The notes: generated from the sequence alone by a model not told the origin. 64,000 nucleotides of DNA from Halorubrum sp. JWXQ-INN 858 (GCF_009806985.1 NZ_WUAX01000016.1:556976-620975), one strand, 5' to 3'; counted from the stretch's first letter, positions 52,484-62,242 are shown. Translations and numbers: made by a program.

Positions 52484-52684
52484 CTCCACGCCGGATCGGC
52501 CGCCCTCGGCCCCGTATCCGCGATCGTCGCCGTCGGGACCGGACACGTTCTCGCGTCCCCTCGTTCCCTTGCGGGCGCGCTGGATGGTCCGAGCGGCGAC
52601 GTTCCGTCCGAACGATGATTTTCCGCCCGGACGATGGCTTCAGGTCGCTGCTCCGTGACGGAGGTAGACGCATTCGAATCAACC

Positions 52685-54196
52685 ATGACCGCTCCGCCCA
52701 CCACCCCGTTCGACCCCATCGAAACGACCGTCGCCGACGTCCACGAAGCCATGCTGGACGGGCGCGTCACCGCCGAAGCGCTCGTCGACACCTATCTGGC
52801 ACGCATCGACGCGTACGACGACGACCTCAACGCGATCCTGGCGTCGAACGGCGGCGCCCGCGAGCGGGCGCGCCGGCTCGACGAGCGGTTCGAAAGCGAC
52901 GGGTTCGTCGGTCCGCTCCACGGCGTTCCGGTGTTATTGAAGGACAACCAGGACACTCACGACATGCCCACCACGGCAGGATCGACGGCGCTCGCCGACT
53001 CGGCGCCCGGTCGAGACGCCGCCGTCGTCGAGCGGCTTCGTGAGGCGGGGGCGATCGTCCTCGCGAAGACGAACCTGCAGGAGCTGTCGTTCGGCGTCGA
53101 CACCGTCAGTTCGCTCGGCGGCGCGACGCGGAACGCCTACGACCTCGACCGCCGACCGTCGGGATCCAGCGGCGGCACGGCCGCGGCCGTCGCCGCGAAC
53201 CTGGGGGCCATCGGGACCGGCAGCGACACCTGCTCCTCGGTCCGGTCGCCGCCCGCGTTCAACGACCTCGTCGGGATCCGTCCGACCCGAGGGCTGGTCA
53301 GCCGGACCGGGGTCGTCCCGCTCAGCTCGACTCAAGACACGGTGGGGCCCATCACCCGAACCGTCGAGGACGCCGCCCGGATGCTGACCGTCATGGCCGG
53401 ATACGATCCCGCGGACCCGGTCACCGCCCGGGGCGCGGGACGGATCCCGGCGGACGGCTACGTCGCCCACCTCGGAGCGGACGGGCTCGAGGGCGCGCGT
53501 ATCGGCGTCGCCAGGCAGTTCTTTGGCTTACGGAACGAGGAGAGCGCTCCCGAAGCCGCCGCCGAGGCGGTGACGACCGTCATCGAGGGGGCCATCGAGG
53601 AGATGACTGCGGCCGGCGCGACGATCGTCGATCCCGTGGACGTCGTCGACGTCGACCGGCTCCGGAGCGCCCGCGTGCTTAAGTACGAGTTCGCCCGAGA
53701 CTTCGATCGATACCTCTCGGAGCTCGGGGACGCGGCGCCGCACGATTCGTTAGCTGCTCTCGTGGCTACCGGGGAGGTCCACCCCGCGATCGCCTCCCGC
53801 ATCGAGGAGGCAGACGTCCTCGACGTCGACGGCGGATCGCTGGACACGAACGTCGGGTACTTGCGTCGGCTTCGACGGCGACGGCGGCTCAGAGACGTCG
53901 TGCTCTCGCGGCTGGCCGACGACGACTTGGATGCCGTGCTCTACCCGCCGTCGACGGTCCCGCCCGTCGAGATCCCGGCAAACCAGCCGTTCGACGAGAT
54001 GCGATGCGAGCTGGCGTCACACACCGGGCTTCCGGCGATCGTCGTGCCGGCCGGCTTCACCGACGACGGCCTCCCGGTCGGCGTCGAGCTGCTCGGTCGG
54101 GCGTTCGACGAGGGGCGGCTCATCGAGCTGGCCTCCGCCTTCGAGGGAGCGACCGACAACCGGCGTCCCCCCGAGCGGTTCGGTCGGCTGGACTGA
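52685..54196 (+). CDS. Amidase-signature family hydrolase
   Basis: This 503-residue enzyme has the Ser-cisSer-Lys triad of the amidase family: Lys86 in LLKDN, cis-Ser161 in GSSGG (160-164) and nucleophile Ser185 in GSDTCSSVR. The usual GGS before the nucleophile is CSS here, a small deviation. The rest of the signature (DLVGIRPTRGLVSR) is conserved. Substrates of the family range from simple amides to GatA-type glutamine; the size and lack of GatB/C neighbours argue against GatA. I chose the ATG at 52685; one 51 bases upstream is in frame. Confidence 0.88.
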   Translation: MTAPPTTPFDPIETTVADVHEAMLDGRVTAEALVDTYLARIDAYDDDLNAILASNGGARERARRLDERFESDGFVGPLHGVPVLLKDNQDTHDMPTTAGSTALADSAPGRDAAVVERLREAGAIVLAKTNLQELSFGVDTVSSLGGATRNAYDLDRRPSGSSGGTAAAVAANLGAIGTGSDTCSSVRSPPAFNDLVGIRPTRGLVSRTGVVPLSSTQDTVGPITRTVEDAARMLTVMAGYDPADPVTARGAGRIPADGYVAHLGADGLEGARIGVARQFFGLRNEESAPEAAAEAVTTVIEGAIEEMTAAGATIVDPVDVVDVDRLRSARVLKYEFARDFDRYLSELGDAAPHDSLAALVATGEVHPAIASRIEEADVLDVDGGSLDTNVGYLRRLRRRRRLRDVVLSRLADDDLDAVLYPPSTVPPVEIPANQPFDEMRCELASHTGLPAIVVPAGFTDDGLPVGVELLGRAFDEGRLIELASAFEGATDNRRPPERFGRLD

Positions 54197-54230
54197 GGCG
54201 TTTTGGCCGTCGTAGCCATCTCTCGTCACT

Positions 54231-57185
54231 TCAGTCGTCGCTCGCGGCCTTCGCCGGCTTTCGCCGGTCGCTCCGGGGGCCCTCGATGTCGACGTCCGGG
54301 AGCAGGTCGCGAAGGTACCGTCCCGTGTGGGAGGCGTCGTCGCGGGCGACCGCCTCGGGCGTGCCGCTCGCGACGAGCTCGCCGCCGCCCTCGCCGCCCT
54401 CGGGCCCGAGGTCGATCACGTGGTCAGCGTTCTTCACGAGGTCGAGCTCGTGTTCGATGACGACGACCGTGTTGCCGCCGTCGACGAGCCGGTGGAGCAC
54501 GTCGATGAGCTTTCGCTCGTCGGCCTTGTGTAGCCCCGTCGTCGGCTCGTCGAGCAGGTAGAGGGTGTCGCCCGTGGCGCGCTTGCCGAGCTCCTCGGCG
54601 AGCTTCACGCGCTGGGCCTCCCCGCCGGAGAGCGTCGTCGACGGCTGGCCGAGCTCCATGTAGTCGAGCCCGACGTCCTTGAGGAGCTTCAGGCGGCGCT
54701 GGAGCCCTTGATGGCTCTCGAAGAAGTCGTACGCCTCCTCGACGCTCATGTCGAGGACGTCCGCGATCGTCGCCCCCTTATACGTCACGTCGAGCGTCTC
54801 GTCGTTGTAACGCGCCCCGCCACACTGCTCACAGGGGACGTACACGTCCGAGAGGAAGTTCATCTCGATCTTCACCGTCCCCTGCCCGCCACACTCCTCA
54901 CAGCGACCGCCCTTCACGTTGAACGAGAACCGCCCCTTCTCGTAGCCGCGGCGCTTGGAGAGCTTCGTCTCGGCGAACAGCTCGCGGACGTGGTCGAACA
55001 CGTCCGTGTACGTCGCGGGGTTCGAACGGGGGGTCCGGCCGATCGGCGACTGGTCGATGAGCCGCACGGTCTCGATCGACTCGATCCCCTCGATCGAGTC
55101 GTGATCGCCCGGGTCGACCGACGTGTTGTCGTTCATCTCCCGCACGAGCGCCTTATAAAGCACGTCGTGCATCAGCGTCGACTTCCCGGAGCCGGAGACG
55201 CCCGTGATCGCCGTGAGCGTCGCGAGCGGGACGGGCACGTCGAGGTCCTTCAGGTTGTGCTGGCGTGCCCCCGTCACGACGAGTTCGCCGTCCGGTTCGC
55301 GGCGCTCCGCGGGGACCGGGATCTCCTTGCGGCCGGCGAGGTAGTCGCCGGTGATCGACCCGTCGGTCGCGACGATGTCGTCGAAGTCGCCCTGCGCGAC
55401 GACCTCGCCGCCGCGCTTCCCGGGGCCCGGCCCCATGTCGATGACGGAGTCGGCGCGGCGCATCGTCTCCTCGTCGTGTTCGACGACGACGAGCGTGTTC
55501 CCGAGGTCGCGCAGCCCCGCGAGGGTATTTAAGAGGCGGTCGTTGTCGCGCTGGTGGAGCCCGATCGAGGGCTCGTCGAGCACGTAGAGGACGCCGACGA
55601 GCCCGGATCCGACCTGCGTCGCGAGCCGGATGCGCTGGCTCTCGCCGCCCGAGAGCGTCGACGCCTCCCGGTCGAGCGTGAGGTACTCCAGCCCGACCTC
55701 CTCCATGAAGCCGAGGCGGGCGCGGATCTCCTTTAAGATCTCCGTCGCGATCGTCGTCTCGCGCTCGTTCAACTCGGCCTCCAACCCCTCGAAGTGCCGC
55801 CGGGCGTCGCCGATCGACAGGCGGTTGATCTCGTCGAGCGACGTGCCGGCGACGAGGACGTGTCGCGACTGCTCTTTCAGTCGGCTCCCCTCACAGGCGG
55901 GACACGTCGTCACCGACATGTACTCCTCGATGTGTTCGCGGGTCGACTGCGACTCCGTCTCGACGTGACGGCGCTGCAGGTTGGGGATCACGCCCTCGAA
56001 CCGCTTCTCCTTCCGTCGGGTGCCGTTCCTCGTCTGGCGTTTGAACACCACCGCCCCGTCGGTGCCGTAGAGGAACTGCCGCCGCACGTCCTCGTCGAGT
56101 TCGGCCCACGGCGTCTCGACGGAGACGCCGAAGTGGTCGGCGACGGAGTCGATCCGGGTCCGGTAGTACGACCGCCCGTACGACCACGCCTCGAAGACGT
56201 CCTTCAGCGGCTTGTCGGGGTCGATCACGACGAGGTCCTCGTCGACCTCCTTGGCCGAGCCGATCCCCTCACACTCCGGACACGCGCCGTAGGGGCTGTT
56301 GAAGGAGAACGAGCGCGTCTCGATCTCCGCGAAGTGGAAGTCGGAGTGCGGGTTGCCGAGCTCCTCGGAGAACTCGACGACGAGGCGGTCGTCGCCCTCG
56401 GCGTCCTCCCCGAGCGACCCCGTCGAGCGCGTGTTGGACGCGAACGGGACGTCCGCGGGCGGGTCGGGCACGATCAGTTTGAGCGCGCCGCCGGCCTCCT
56501 CCAGCGCCGTCTCGACGGAGTCGGTGATCCGCGAGCGCGCGTCGGGGCTCACCCGTACGCGGTCGACGATCACGTCGATCGTGTGATCGTAGTTCTTGTC
56601 GAGTTCGGGGTCGTCGAGCGTCAGGTCGACGGGCTCGCCGTCGACCTCGACGCGGCTGTAGCCGTCGGCGACGAGCTCCGCGAACAGGTCCTCGAACGCG
56701 CCCTTCTGATCGCGGACGACGGGCGCGGCGATCTTCGCGCGGGTCCCCTCGGGGAGTTCGAGTATCTGCTGGACCATGTCCTGTGCCGACTGCTCGCCGA
56801 CCTCCTCGCCGGTGATCGGGTCGTACTGGGTGCCGATCCGCGCGTAGAGGAGACGGAGGTAGTCGTGGAGCTCGGTGACGGTCCCGACCGTGGATCGGGG
56901 GTTGTTCGCGGCGTTCTTCTGGTCGATGGAGATCGCCGGCGAGAGCCCCTCGACGGCCTCCACCTGTGGTTTGTCCATCTGCCCGAGGAAGTTCCGCGCG
57001 TACGCCGACAGCGACTCGATGTAGCGGCGCTGGCCCTCGGCGTAGACGGTGTCGAACGCGAGCGACGACTTGCCCGACCCGGAGAGGCCGGTGACGACCG
57101 TGAACTCCTCGCGCGGGATCCGGACGTCGAGGTCCTTGAGGTTGTGCTCCTCGGCCCCGCGGACCTCGATGTAGTCCTTGCTCAT
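54231..57185 (-). CDS. uvrA: Excinuclease ABC subunit A
   Basis: This 984-residue ABC-type ATPase recognises bulky DNA lesions in nucleotide excision repair with UvrB and UvrC. The first Walker A is GLSGSGKSS (33-41) and the second GVSGSGKST lies in the C-terminal half. Zinc modules are [12 protein letters not shown] and the CEECGG...CEQCGG pair. Each half has its LSGGE signature. It converges on the amidase gene with a 34-base gap. UvrB and UvrC are not in the window. Confidence 0.96.
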   Translation of the reverse strand: MSKDYIEVRGAEEHNLKDLDVRIPREEFTVVTGLSGSGKSSLAFDTVYAEGQRRYIESLSAYARNFLGQMDKPQVEAVEGLSPAISIDQKNAANNPRSTVGTVTELHDYLRLLYARIGTQYDPITGEEVGEQSAQDMVQQILELPEGTRAKIAAPVVRDQKGAFEDLFAELVADGYSRVEVDGEPVDLTLDDPELDKNYDHTIDVIVDRVRVSPDARSRITDSVETALEEAGGALKLIVPDPPADVPFASNTRSTGSLGEDAEGDDRLVVEFSEELGNPHSDFHFAEIETRSFSFNSPYGACPECEGIGSAKEVDEDLVVIDPDKPLKDVFEAWSYGRSYYRTRIDSVADHFGVSVETPWAELDEDVRRQFLYGTDGAVVFKRQTRNGTRRKEKRFEGVIPNLQRRHVETESQSTREHIEEYMSVTTCPACEGSRLKEQSRHVLVAGTSLDEINRLSIGDARRHFEGLEAELNERETTIATEILKEIRARLGFMEEVGLEYLTLDREASTLSGGESQRIRLATQVGSGLVGVLYVLDEPSIGLHQRDNDRLLNTLAGLRDLGNTLVVVEHDEETMRRADSVIDMGPGPGKRGGEVVAQGDFDDIVATDGSITGDYLAGRKEIPVPAERREPDGELVVTGARQHNLKDLDVPVPLATLTAITGVSGSGKSTLMHDVLYKALVREMNDNTSVDPGDHDSIEGIESIETVRLIDQSPIGRTPRSNPATYTDVFDHVRELFAETKLSKRRGYEKGRFSFNVKGGRCEECGGQGTVKIEMNFLSDVYVPCEQCGGARYNDETLDVTYKGATIADVLDMSVEEAYDFFESHQGLQRRLKLLKDVGLDYMELGQPSTTLSGGEAQRVKLAEELGKRATGDTLYLLDEPTTGLHKADERKLIDVLHRLVDGGNTVVVIEHELDLVKNADHVIDLGPEGGEGGGELVASGTPEAVARDDASHTGRYLRDLLPDVDIEGPRSDRRKPAKAASDD

Positions 57186-57219
57186 CTTGAAGCGCATCTT
57201 GCGCCCGCGCGCGGGAATA

Positions 57220-57274
57220 CCCGTCGATCCCTGCCAGAGCGCCCGTCGATCCCTGCCAGAGCGCCCGTCGATCC
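57220..57274. repeat. 22-bp tandem repeat upstream of uvrA
   Basis: Two identical 22-base units (57220 and 57242, CCCGTCGATCC and CTGCCAGAGCG) and half of a third lie 35 bases before the uvrA start codon, close to its promoter. The rest of the 57186-57610 gap holds the TATA box and small frame described next, and otherwise nothing that I can support. Confidence 0.8.
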
Positions 57275-57406
57275 CCGGCTGAGGAACGGGGGCACCGGAT
57301 CACCGGCGTGGCGGCGGCGCATCGGGTTCAAAACACCGCCTCCTGTGGAGCAGGACGGCCGGCGTTCTCCTCCGCTTCGGGGCGACGGCTCCCGACCGCG
57401 TTGGGA

Positions 57407-57412
57407 TATAAA
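57407..57412 (+). promoter_or_regulatory. TATA box upstream of the carotenoid genes
   Basis: TATAAA is a near-ideal TATA core. Standard spacing puts the transcript start at about 57437, which is exactly the GTG of a 52-codon frame, and about 174 bases before crtY. It is the only good promoter in front of crtY and brp. Confidence 0.65.
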
Positions 57413-57436
57413 CCGCCGGCGACCGTAGACCGAGCC

Positions 57437-57595
57437 GTGTCCCGTGACCACGTGCTGCTCGTCGGGTCCGTGCCGACGCGCTCTCGGCATCCTCGGGAGG
57501 CCGGACCTGACTGGTTCGGCATGGTGGACTTCTCGCTTTCGAACGAACACCGTGACCACGACCGTCTCCGCCGATCCGACGCGACCCCCGCGTAG
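57437..57595 (+). CDS. Possible 52-residue leader protein before crtY
   Basis: A GTG-started frame of 52 codons begins at the predicted transcript start and ends 15 bases before the crtY ATG. The peptide (MSRDHVLLVGSVPTRSRHP and onward) is basic and unlike any family I know. It could be a small protein or a leader whose translation affects crtY. The crtY start has no clear ribosome-binding site, and the sequence GTAGCAGCTAC, a 5-bp inverted repeat, spans the stop of this frame. Confidence 0.35.
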   Translation: MSRDHVLLVGSVPTRSRHPREAGPDWFGMVDFSLSNEHRDHDRLRRSDATPA

Positions 57596-57610
57596 CAGCT
57601 ACGACACCAC

Positions 57611-58441
57611 ATGTTCCCCGAAACCTACCTCGGCTTTCTCGCCGCGTTCCTCCTGCCGCCGATCGCGGCGCTGGCGCTGCTCGCCCGGCTTCGACCGACC
57701 CCACGACGGGGCCGTGCTCCCGCCGCCGGAGTCGGGATCATCCTCGTGCTCGCGGTGGCGTACACGACCCCGTGGGACAACCTGTTGATCGAGCGGGGCG
57801 TCTGGTGGTACGGCGAGGGAGTCACCGTCGCTCACCTCTGGGCGGCCCCCGTCGGCGAGTACCTGTTTTTCGTGCTCCAGCCGGTGTTGACGGCGCTGTT
57901 CCTCTATCGGCTCCCGATCCCGACGCACGGTGACCTCCGCGTACCGTGGGGGCACCGGCTCGGCGGGGTCGCGGCCGGGCTGGCGGTGACGGGCGTCGGC
58001 GTCGGCCTGCTGCTCGCCGGGCCGTCGACGCTGTACCTCGGCGCGATACTGGCGTGGGCGGGCCCGATCCTCGCCGTCCAGTGGGGGTTCGGCTGGCCCC
58101 AGCTCGTGCGCGCTCGACGCCCCGTCGTGCTCGCGGTCCTCGTCCCGACGGTATACCTCTGGGTCCTCGACTGGTACGCCATCACCGTCGCCGGGCTCTG
58201 GACGATCTCCGGGACGTACACCGTCGGGATCGCCCCCTTCGGGCTGCCGATCGAGGAGATGCTGTTCTTCCTCGTCACCAACGTCTTCGTCGTGCAGGGG
58301 TTGGTGTTGTGGCTCTGGCTCGTCGACCAATGGCCCGCCGTCGCGGGCGACGTGCGGCGACGGCTCCCCGCGCGGATCGTCGCGCTGGCACCGCGCGGCA
58401 CGTTCGGCGTCGACGGCGACGGTCAGGACCGCCGCCGATGA
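57611..58441 (+). CDS. crtY: Lycopene beta-cyclase (CrtYcd-type)
   Basis: This 276-residue membrane protein is a fused form of the small lycopene cyclase subunits. The N-terminal half contains the PWDN motif (TTPWDNLL) and the C-terminal half has FGLPIEEMLFFLVTN, the two hallmark segments of the CrtYc/CrtYd families. About seven membrane helices are predicted. It would turn lycopene into beta-carotene. It overlaps the downstream retinal-forming gene by ATGA, so the two steps are coupled. Confidence 0.9.
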   Translation: MFPETYLGFLAAFLLPPIAALALLARLRPTPRRGRAPAAGVGIILVLAVAYTTPWDNLLIERGVWWYGEGVTVAHLWAAPVGEYLFFVLQPVLTALFLYRLPIPTHGDLRVPWGHRLGGVAAGLAVTGVGVGLLLAGPSTLYLGAILAWAGPILAVQWGFGWPQLVRARRPVVLAVLVPTVYLWVLDWYAITVAGLWTISGTYTVGIAPFGLPIEEMLFFLVTNVFVVQGLVLWLWLVDQWPAVAGDVRRRLPARIVALAPRGTFGVDGDGQDRRR

Positions 58442-59562
58442 GCCGGGACGCGACCCGGACGGAAACGGAGGAACCGGAAGGAACGGAGGAGCCGGAGAGG
58501 GCAGGGGGAGCGGAGGATCCGGAAGGAACCGAGCGTCGCGACCCCACCGTCGGGCACCTCTCGCGGCTCACGCTGCTCCCCGGATGGGTCGTCCTCGCGT
58601 CCGCGGCGCTCGTGTTCGCGGTGGTCGGGGAGGTACCGCTCGCGTACCAGTTGGTGCCGCTGGCCGCGAGCGTCGTGCTCCTCGGACTCCCACACGGCGC
58701 CGTCGACCACCTCGCGCTGCCGCGGACGCGCGGCGAGCCCGTAACCCGACGGTGGCTCGTCGTGGTCGGAGGGATCTACCTGCTCGTCGGGGGCGTCTAC
58801 GCCGCCGTCTGGGCCGTCGCGCCGGCGGTCGCCTTCGCGTCCTTCATTCTGCTCACCTGGATACACTGGGGACAGGGGGACGTGTACCCGCTGACCGCCG
58901 TCGTCGGGGCGGCGGGCACGTATCCGGGGGGACGCGCCCACCGGGTTCTCGTCGCCGCCACGCGCGGGGCGTTGCCGATGGTCCTCCCGCTGGTGGCGTT
59001 CCCGGCCCAGTACGAGCTGGTCGCGCGGACGCTGGTCGGGCTGTTCGACGTCGACGCCGCCGCGTCGCTGTCGGCGGCGTTTACCGTCGAGGCGCGGGCG
59101 GTGGCCGCCGGGGTCGTGGGCGTGCTCGTCGTCGCCTCGCTGCTCGTCGGCTACCTGCACGCCGGCCCGGCCCTGCCGTGGCTCGTCGACGCCAGCGAGA
59201 CGCTGCTGTTGGTCGGCTACTTCCTGACGGTGCCGCCCGTGTTCGCCGTCGGTCTCTACTTCTGTGTCTGGCACGCGCTCCGGCACGTCGGCCGGCTGGT
59301 CGCCGTCGATCCGGTCGGTGCCGACGCCCTGCGTACGGGGGCGTATCGGTCGGCGCTGTCCGCCTTCGCGCGTGACGCCGCGCCGCTGACCGCCGCCTCG
59401 CTGCTCTTTCTGGTCGCGTTCGCGCTCGTCGTTCCCGGTGGGGTCGAGACGCCGCTGGAGCTCGTCGGCGCGTATCTGGTATTGATAGCGGTGTTGACGC
59501 TGCCACACACCCTCATCGTCGTGTGGATGGACGCCGAGCAGGGCGTCTGGCGCCCCGACTGA
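58438..59562 (+). CDS. blh: Beta-carotene 15,15'-dioxygenase (Brp/Blh family)
   Basis: This 374-residue polytopic protein cleaves beta-carotene into two retinal molecules. Histidines of the family are visible in LPHGAVDHLALP, TWIHWGQGD, WHALRHVGR and LPHTLIVVWMD, the probable iron ligands. An acidic, low-complexity N-terminus of about 45 residues (rich in EPEG repeats) precedes the first membrane helix. It completes a lycopene-to-retinal module with crtY. No opsin gene is in the window, though retinal would serve one elsewhere. Confidence 0.9.
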   Translation: MSRDATRTETEEPEGTEEPERAGGAEDPEGTERRDPTVGHLSRLTLLPGWVVLASAALVFAVVGEVPLAYQLVPLAASVVLLGLPHGAVDHLALPRTRGEPVTRRWLVVVGGIYLLVGGVYAAVWAVAPAVAFASFILLTWIHWGQGDVYPLTAVVGAAGTYPGGRAHRVLVAATRGALPMVLPLVAFPAQYELVARTLVGLFDVDAAASLSAAFTVEARAVAAGVVGVLVVASLLVGYLHAGPALPWLVDASETLLLVGYFLTVPPVFAVGLYFCVWHALRHVGRLVAVDPVGADALRTGAYRSALSAFARDAAPLTAASLLFLVAFALVVPGGVETPLELVGAYLVLIAVLTLPHTLIVVWMDAEQGVWRPD

Positions 59563-59586
59563 TCCCGCGGCCGACCCGTTCCCGAC

Positions 59587-59982
59587 TCACGCCGAGCGCC
59601 AGTGGACCACGGCGGTACCGACCGCGAACGCGTCGTCGACGTCGGGGTTCCGGCGGATCCGCAGGGTGTTCTCGCCAGACCGAAGCCGCCCGTCCTCGAT
59701 CACGTCCATCCAGAGCCCCCAGCCGTCCCGGGGCGGGATGTCGAACCCCGGGAGCGGCTCGCCGTTACAAACGATCTCGTGGCCGACGTCGCCGACCTCG
59801 AACGCCTGCAGCAGGACGTATCCGTCCCGCGGTTCGTCCCCTCCGATCTCGAAGGCGTACGCGTCCGTCCGATTCCCGGCGAACGTCGCCCACGGCACGT
59901 CGAGCGTCGCGTCGGTCGGGCCGAGGTGATCGTTGATCGGGACGACGGCGTGGTCGGACTGAGGGGCGTCGGGGGGCGACAT
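59587..59982 (-). CDS. Conserved beta-sandwich haloarchaeal protein
   Basis: This 131-residue protein is predicted to be mostly beta-strand: DATLDVPWATFAGN, DAYAFEIGGDEPRDGYVLLQAFEV, GHEIVCNG, ENTLRIRR and AVGTAVVHW. The pattern fits a galactose-binding-like jelly roll. It has no signal peptide or cysteine ladder. ACTTAAGT (about 60007) lies about 27 bases before the ATG. The function is unknown. Confidence 0.76.
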   Translation of the reverse strand: MSPPDAPQSDHAVVPINDHLGPTDATLDVPWATFAGNRTDAYAFEIGGDEPRDGYVLLQAFEVGDVGHEIVCNGEPLPGFDIPPRDGWGLWMDVIEDGRLRSGENTLRIRRNPDVDDAFAVGTAVVHWRSA

Positions 59983-60006
59983 CGACAGTCACCCGGACGC
60001 GGGCCC

Positions 60007-60055
60007 ACTTAAGTAGCCACGCGCTTCCATCGCGACGGTAGCCAGCCCTTTTAAG
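60007..60055. promoter_or_regulatory. Divergent promoters for the beta-sandwich and CadD genes
   Basis: ACTTAAGT at 60007-60014 serves the leftward gene starting at 59982, and TTTTAAG at 60049-60055 serves the rightward GTG at 60077. Each is about 27 bases from its start codon, so both messages are probably leaderless. Confidence 0.6.
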
Positions 60056-60076
60056 CCGGGCAGTGTATTCTCCCCC

Positions 60077-60676
60077 GTGCGTTCGACGCTCCTCCTGGCG
60101 ACCGGGCTGTTCGTCGTGACCCACCTCGACACGTTCGCCGTCCTCGTCGCGTTCTGCGTCGACGACGCCTACACGACCGGCGAGGTGTTCGCCGGCCACC
60201 TCGTCGGCGTCGCCGTCGGGCTCGCGGCCGCGGTCGCGCTCGCGACCGTGGCGGACGCCGCCCTCCGCGAGTGGGCGTTCCTCCTCGGCGCCGTCCCGGT
60301 CGCGATCGGCGTGTTGAGCCTCCGGTATCGACGGTCCGACGATCCCCTCCCGAACGCGGACGGCGTCGGGACGAGGGTCCGCGGCTTCGGCCCGCTGGAC
60401 GGATTCGCTGGATTCGCCGTCGTGGCGGCCGTCAGCGTCGGGCTTAGCGGGGAGAACCTCGCGGTGTTCGTCCCGTTCTTCATCGGTCTCACGCCGGACG
60501 AACTCGGCGCCGTCATCGCGTGGTACGTCGCCGCCTCAGTCGTCACGTTCCTCCTCGCGGGCGGCGTCGCCAGGGCCGCGCCGACGAAACCCCCGGCGTG
60601 GGTCGACCGCTGGCTCGTTCCCGGAACCCTCGTCGTCGTGGGGCTGTACGTCCTCGGGACCGGGTTCGCGGTGTGA
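60077..60676 (+). CDS. CadD-like cadmium/metal resistance transporter
   Basis: This 199-residue membrane protein has about six helices, with THLDTFAVLVAFC in the first, and the loop between the halves holding LSLRYRRSDD. The repeat of DD/acidic and Asn residues in helices resembles CadD, which protects against cadmium, and the LysE-like transporters. The substrate is unproven. It starts with GTG at 60077, 27 bases after TTTTAAG, and has no partner gene. Confidence 0.75.
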   Translation: MRSTLLLATGLFVVTHLDTFAVLVAFCVDDAYTTGEVFAGHLVGVAVGLAAAVALATVADAALREWAFLLGAVPVAIGVLSLRYRRSDDPLPNADGVGTRVRGFGPLDGFAGFAVVAAVSVGLSGENLAVFVPFFIGLTPDELGAVIAWYVAASVVTFLLAGGVARAAPTKPPAWVDRWLVPGTLVVVGLYVLGTGFAV

Positions 60677-60845
60677 ACTGCCTCGGAGCGTCTCATCCGG
60701 AGACCCGCGGCGTGGACTCGCGGCGCGGTCGTCGCGTCGATGACTCGCCCGCGACGACGAGTCGCGGCCGCGGTCGAGCGCGTCGGTCCGTCGTTTCGCC
60801 GCTCCCCGGGAACCGCTTATGGTCCTTCTCGCCGAACCATCGCGT

Positions 60846-61289
60846 ATGTACGACCGGATCCTGTGTCCGACCGACGGGAGCGACGGGGCCGCGGCGGCCC
60901 TCGATCACGCGATCGAGCTGGCCTCCCGGTACGACGCCTCGTTGCACCTGCTGTACGTCGTCGACGAGTACCTCCCGGCGCTGGACGCCGGCGACCCGGA
61001 GCTGGCGGGCCAGTTACGGGCGGCCGGCGAGCGGATCGTCACCGCGGCCCGCGAGCGGGCGATCGACGCCGGCGTCCGAGAGGTCCGGGGGGAGGTCGTC
61101 GGCGGGACCCCACACCGGCGGATCCTCTCGGCCGCCGACGCCGAGGACGTCGACCTCGTCGTGATGGGGACCCACGGGCGGACCGGCCTCGACCGGTACC
61201 TCCTCGGGAGCGTCGCCGAGCGCGTGGTCCGGCTCGCCGACGTGCCGGTGCTCACCGTTCGGCGGCCGACCGCCGACTGGGATCGGTAG
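60846..61289 (+). CDS. Universal stress protein (UspA family)
   Basis: This 147-residue protein is a stand-alone UspA domain. The ATP-binding motif of the G-2x-G-9x-G(S/T) kind is visible in GTHGRTGLDRYLLGS, so it is of the nucleotide-binding type. Conserved core segments are RILCPTDGSD at the N-terminus and DVPVLTVRR at the end. A CTTATGG element lies about 27 bases before the ATG at 60846. The family binds nucleotide and raises survival under stress. Confidence 0.9.
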   Translation: MYDRILCPTDGSDGAAAALDHAIELASRYDASLHLLYVVDEYLPALDAGDPELAGQLRAAGERIVTAARERAIDAGVREVRGEVVGGTPHRRILSAADAEDVDLVVMGTHGRTGLDRYLLGSVAERVVRLADVPVLTVRRPTADWDR

Positions 61290-61319
61290 CGAGGCCGGGA
61301 GTCGTGGGAGACGAGGACC

Positions 61320-61379
61320 GACGGACGGGAGTGGCGACGGACGGGAGGTGGCGACGAACGGGAGGTGACGACGGACGAG
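61320..61379. repeat. 17-bp tandem repeat
   Basis: Three to four copies of a unit close to GACGGACGGGAGGTGGC (starts at 61320, 61336, 61353 and 61370) lie between uspA and mptD. The copies are 16 or 17 bases long and differ at one to three positions. Confidence 0.75.
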
Positions 61380-61440
61380 CCGATCAGGGCCGTCGCCCGC
61401 GCTCCGAAGGCTCTTTGCCCGACGCCGCGGCGGTACCGGT

Positions 61441-61782
61441 ATGACGACCGACGCCCACCAGGCCTGTTTCGAGGCGGGGATCAAGTTCGGTTCCCTGTAC
61501 CACCAGTTCGCGGGCACCCCGGTGAGTCCGGCGAGCACGCGGAGCCTCGAGGTCGCGATGGCGGAGGCGATCGAGAACCAGCCGTACTGTGAATCGGTCG
61601 ACGTGACGGTCCACGACGACCGCGTGGCCGATGCGATCGACCACGAGAACGGGTATACGGAGCTGACGGGATCGCTGATGGACGTCGAGATGCGGATCGC
61701 CTACGAGGGCGTCGACGTCCACACGCGGATGCGGATGGTCGACGGCTACCCGCTGATGGAGCTCGTCGCCGTCGGGGACTGA
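61441..61782 (+). CDS. mptD: Archaeal dihydroneopterin aldolase (MptD-like)
   Basis: This 113-residue protein matches the archaeal MptD family, which cleaves 7,8-dihydroneopterin to 6-hydroxymethyl-dihydropterin for the pterin pathway. The N-terminal ACFEAGIKFGSLYHQFAGTPVSP and the mid-section HENGYTELTGSLMDVEMRI are the recognisable parts. The family is not related in sequence to bacterial FolB. Its promoter is weak. It ends eight bases before the end of the convergent gene. Confidence 0.8.
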   Translation: MTTDAHQACFEAGIKFGSLYHQFAGTPVSPASTRSLEVAMAEAIENQPYCESVDVTVHDDRVADAIDHENGYTELTGSLMDVEMRIAYEGVDVHTRMRMVDGYPLMELVAVGD

Positions 61783-61789
61783 TCGGCGA

Positions 61790-62242
61790 CTACTCCTCGT
61801 CGTCCTCGTCGTCCTCCTCCGACTCGTCCTCGTCGCCCGCGGCGGCCGCGGCCGCCGCGTCCTGAAGCGCCCCGCGGATCGCGGGGATCGTCCCCGTGAG
61901 CGACGCGACCTCCTCGGCGGCCGCGTCGATGTCGCCGACGAGCGACTCCAGCGCCGCGATCTCCTCCGCGAGGTCCTCCGCGTCCTCGAAGGCGTCAGCG
62001 CGCTCGCCGAGCACGTACGCCTTCTTCGCGGAGCGGACGTGGTCGACGGCGTCGCCGACGTCGAGCGCCGACTTCAGCCCGTTGAGCGCCCCGAGCACGT
62101 TGTCGGCGTCCGTCAGCCACACGTCGTCGGGGGCGGGCAGCTGCTCGCGGGCGGCCGCGAGGTGGTCTTCGACCTCAGCACGGGTCTCCGCCGCCGCCTC
62201 GCCGAACAGGTCGTCGTCATCGTCGAACGTGGACTGGCTCAT
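61790..62242 (-). CDS. Acidic helical haloarchaeal protein
   Basis: This 150-residue protein is almost all helix: acidic N-terminus (SQSTFDDDDDLFGEAAAETRAEVEDHLAAAREQLP), DNVLGALNGLKSALDVGDAVDHVRSAKKAYVLGERADAF, and a C-terminal Glu/Asp tail. It belongs to a haloarchaeal DUF family as far as I recall. TTTTAAA (62266-62272) lies 27 bases before the ATG at 62242, so I prefer that start to the one nine bases upstream. No function is known. Confidence 0.78.
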   Translation of the reverse strand: MSQSTFDDDDDLFGEAAAETRAEVEDHLAAAREQLPAPDDVWLTDADNVLGALNGLKSALDVGDAVDHVRSAKKAYVLGERADAFEDAEDLAEEIAALESLVGDIDAAAEEVASLTGTIPAIRGALQDAAAAAAAGDEDESEEDDEDDEE

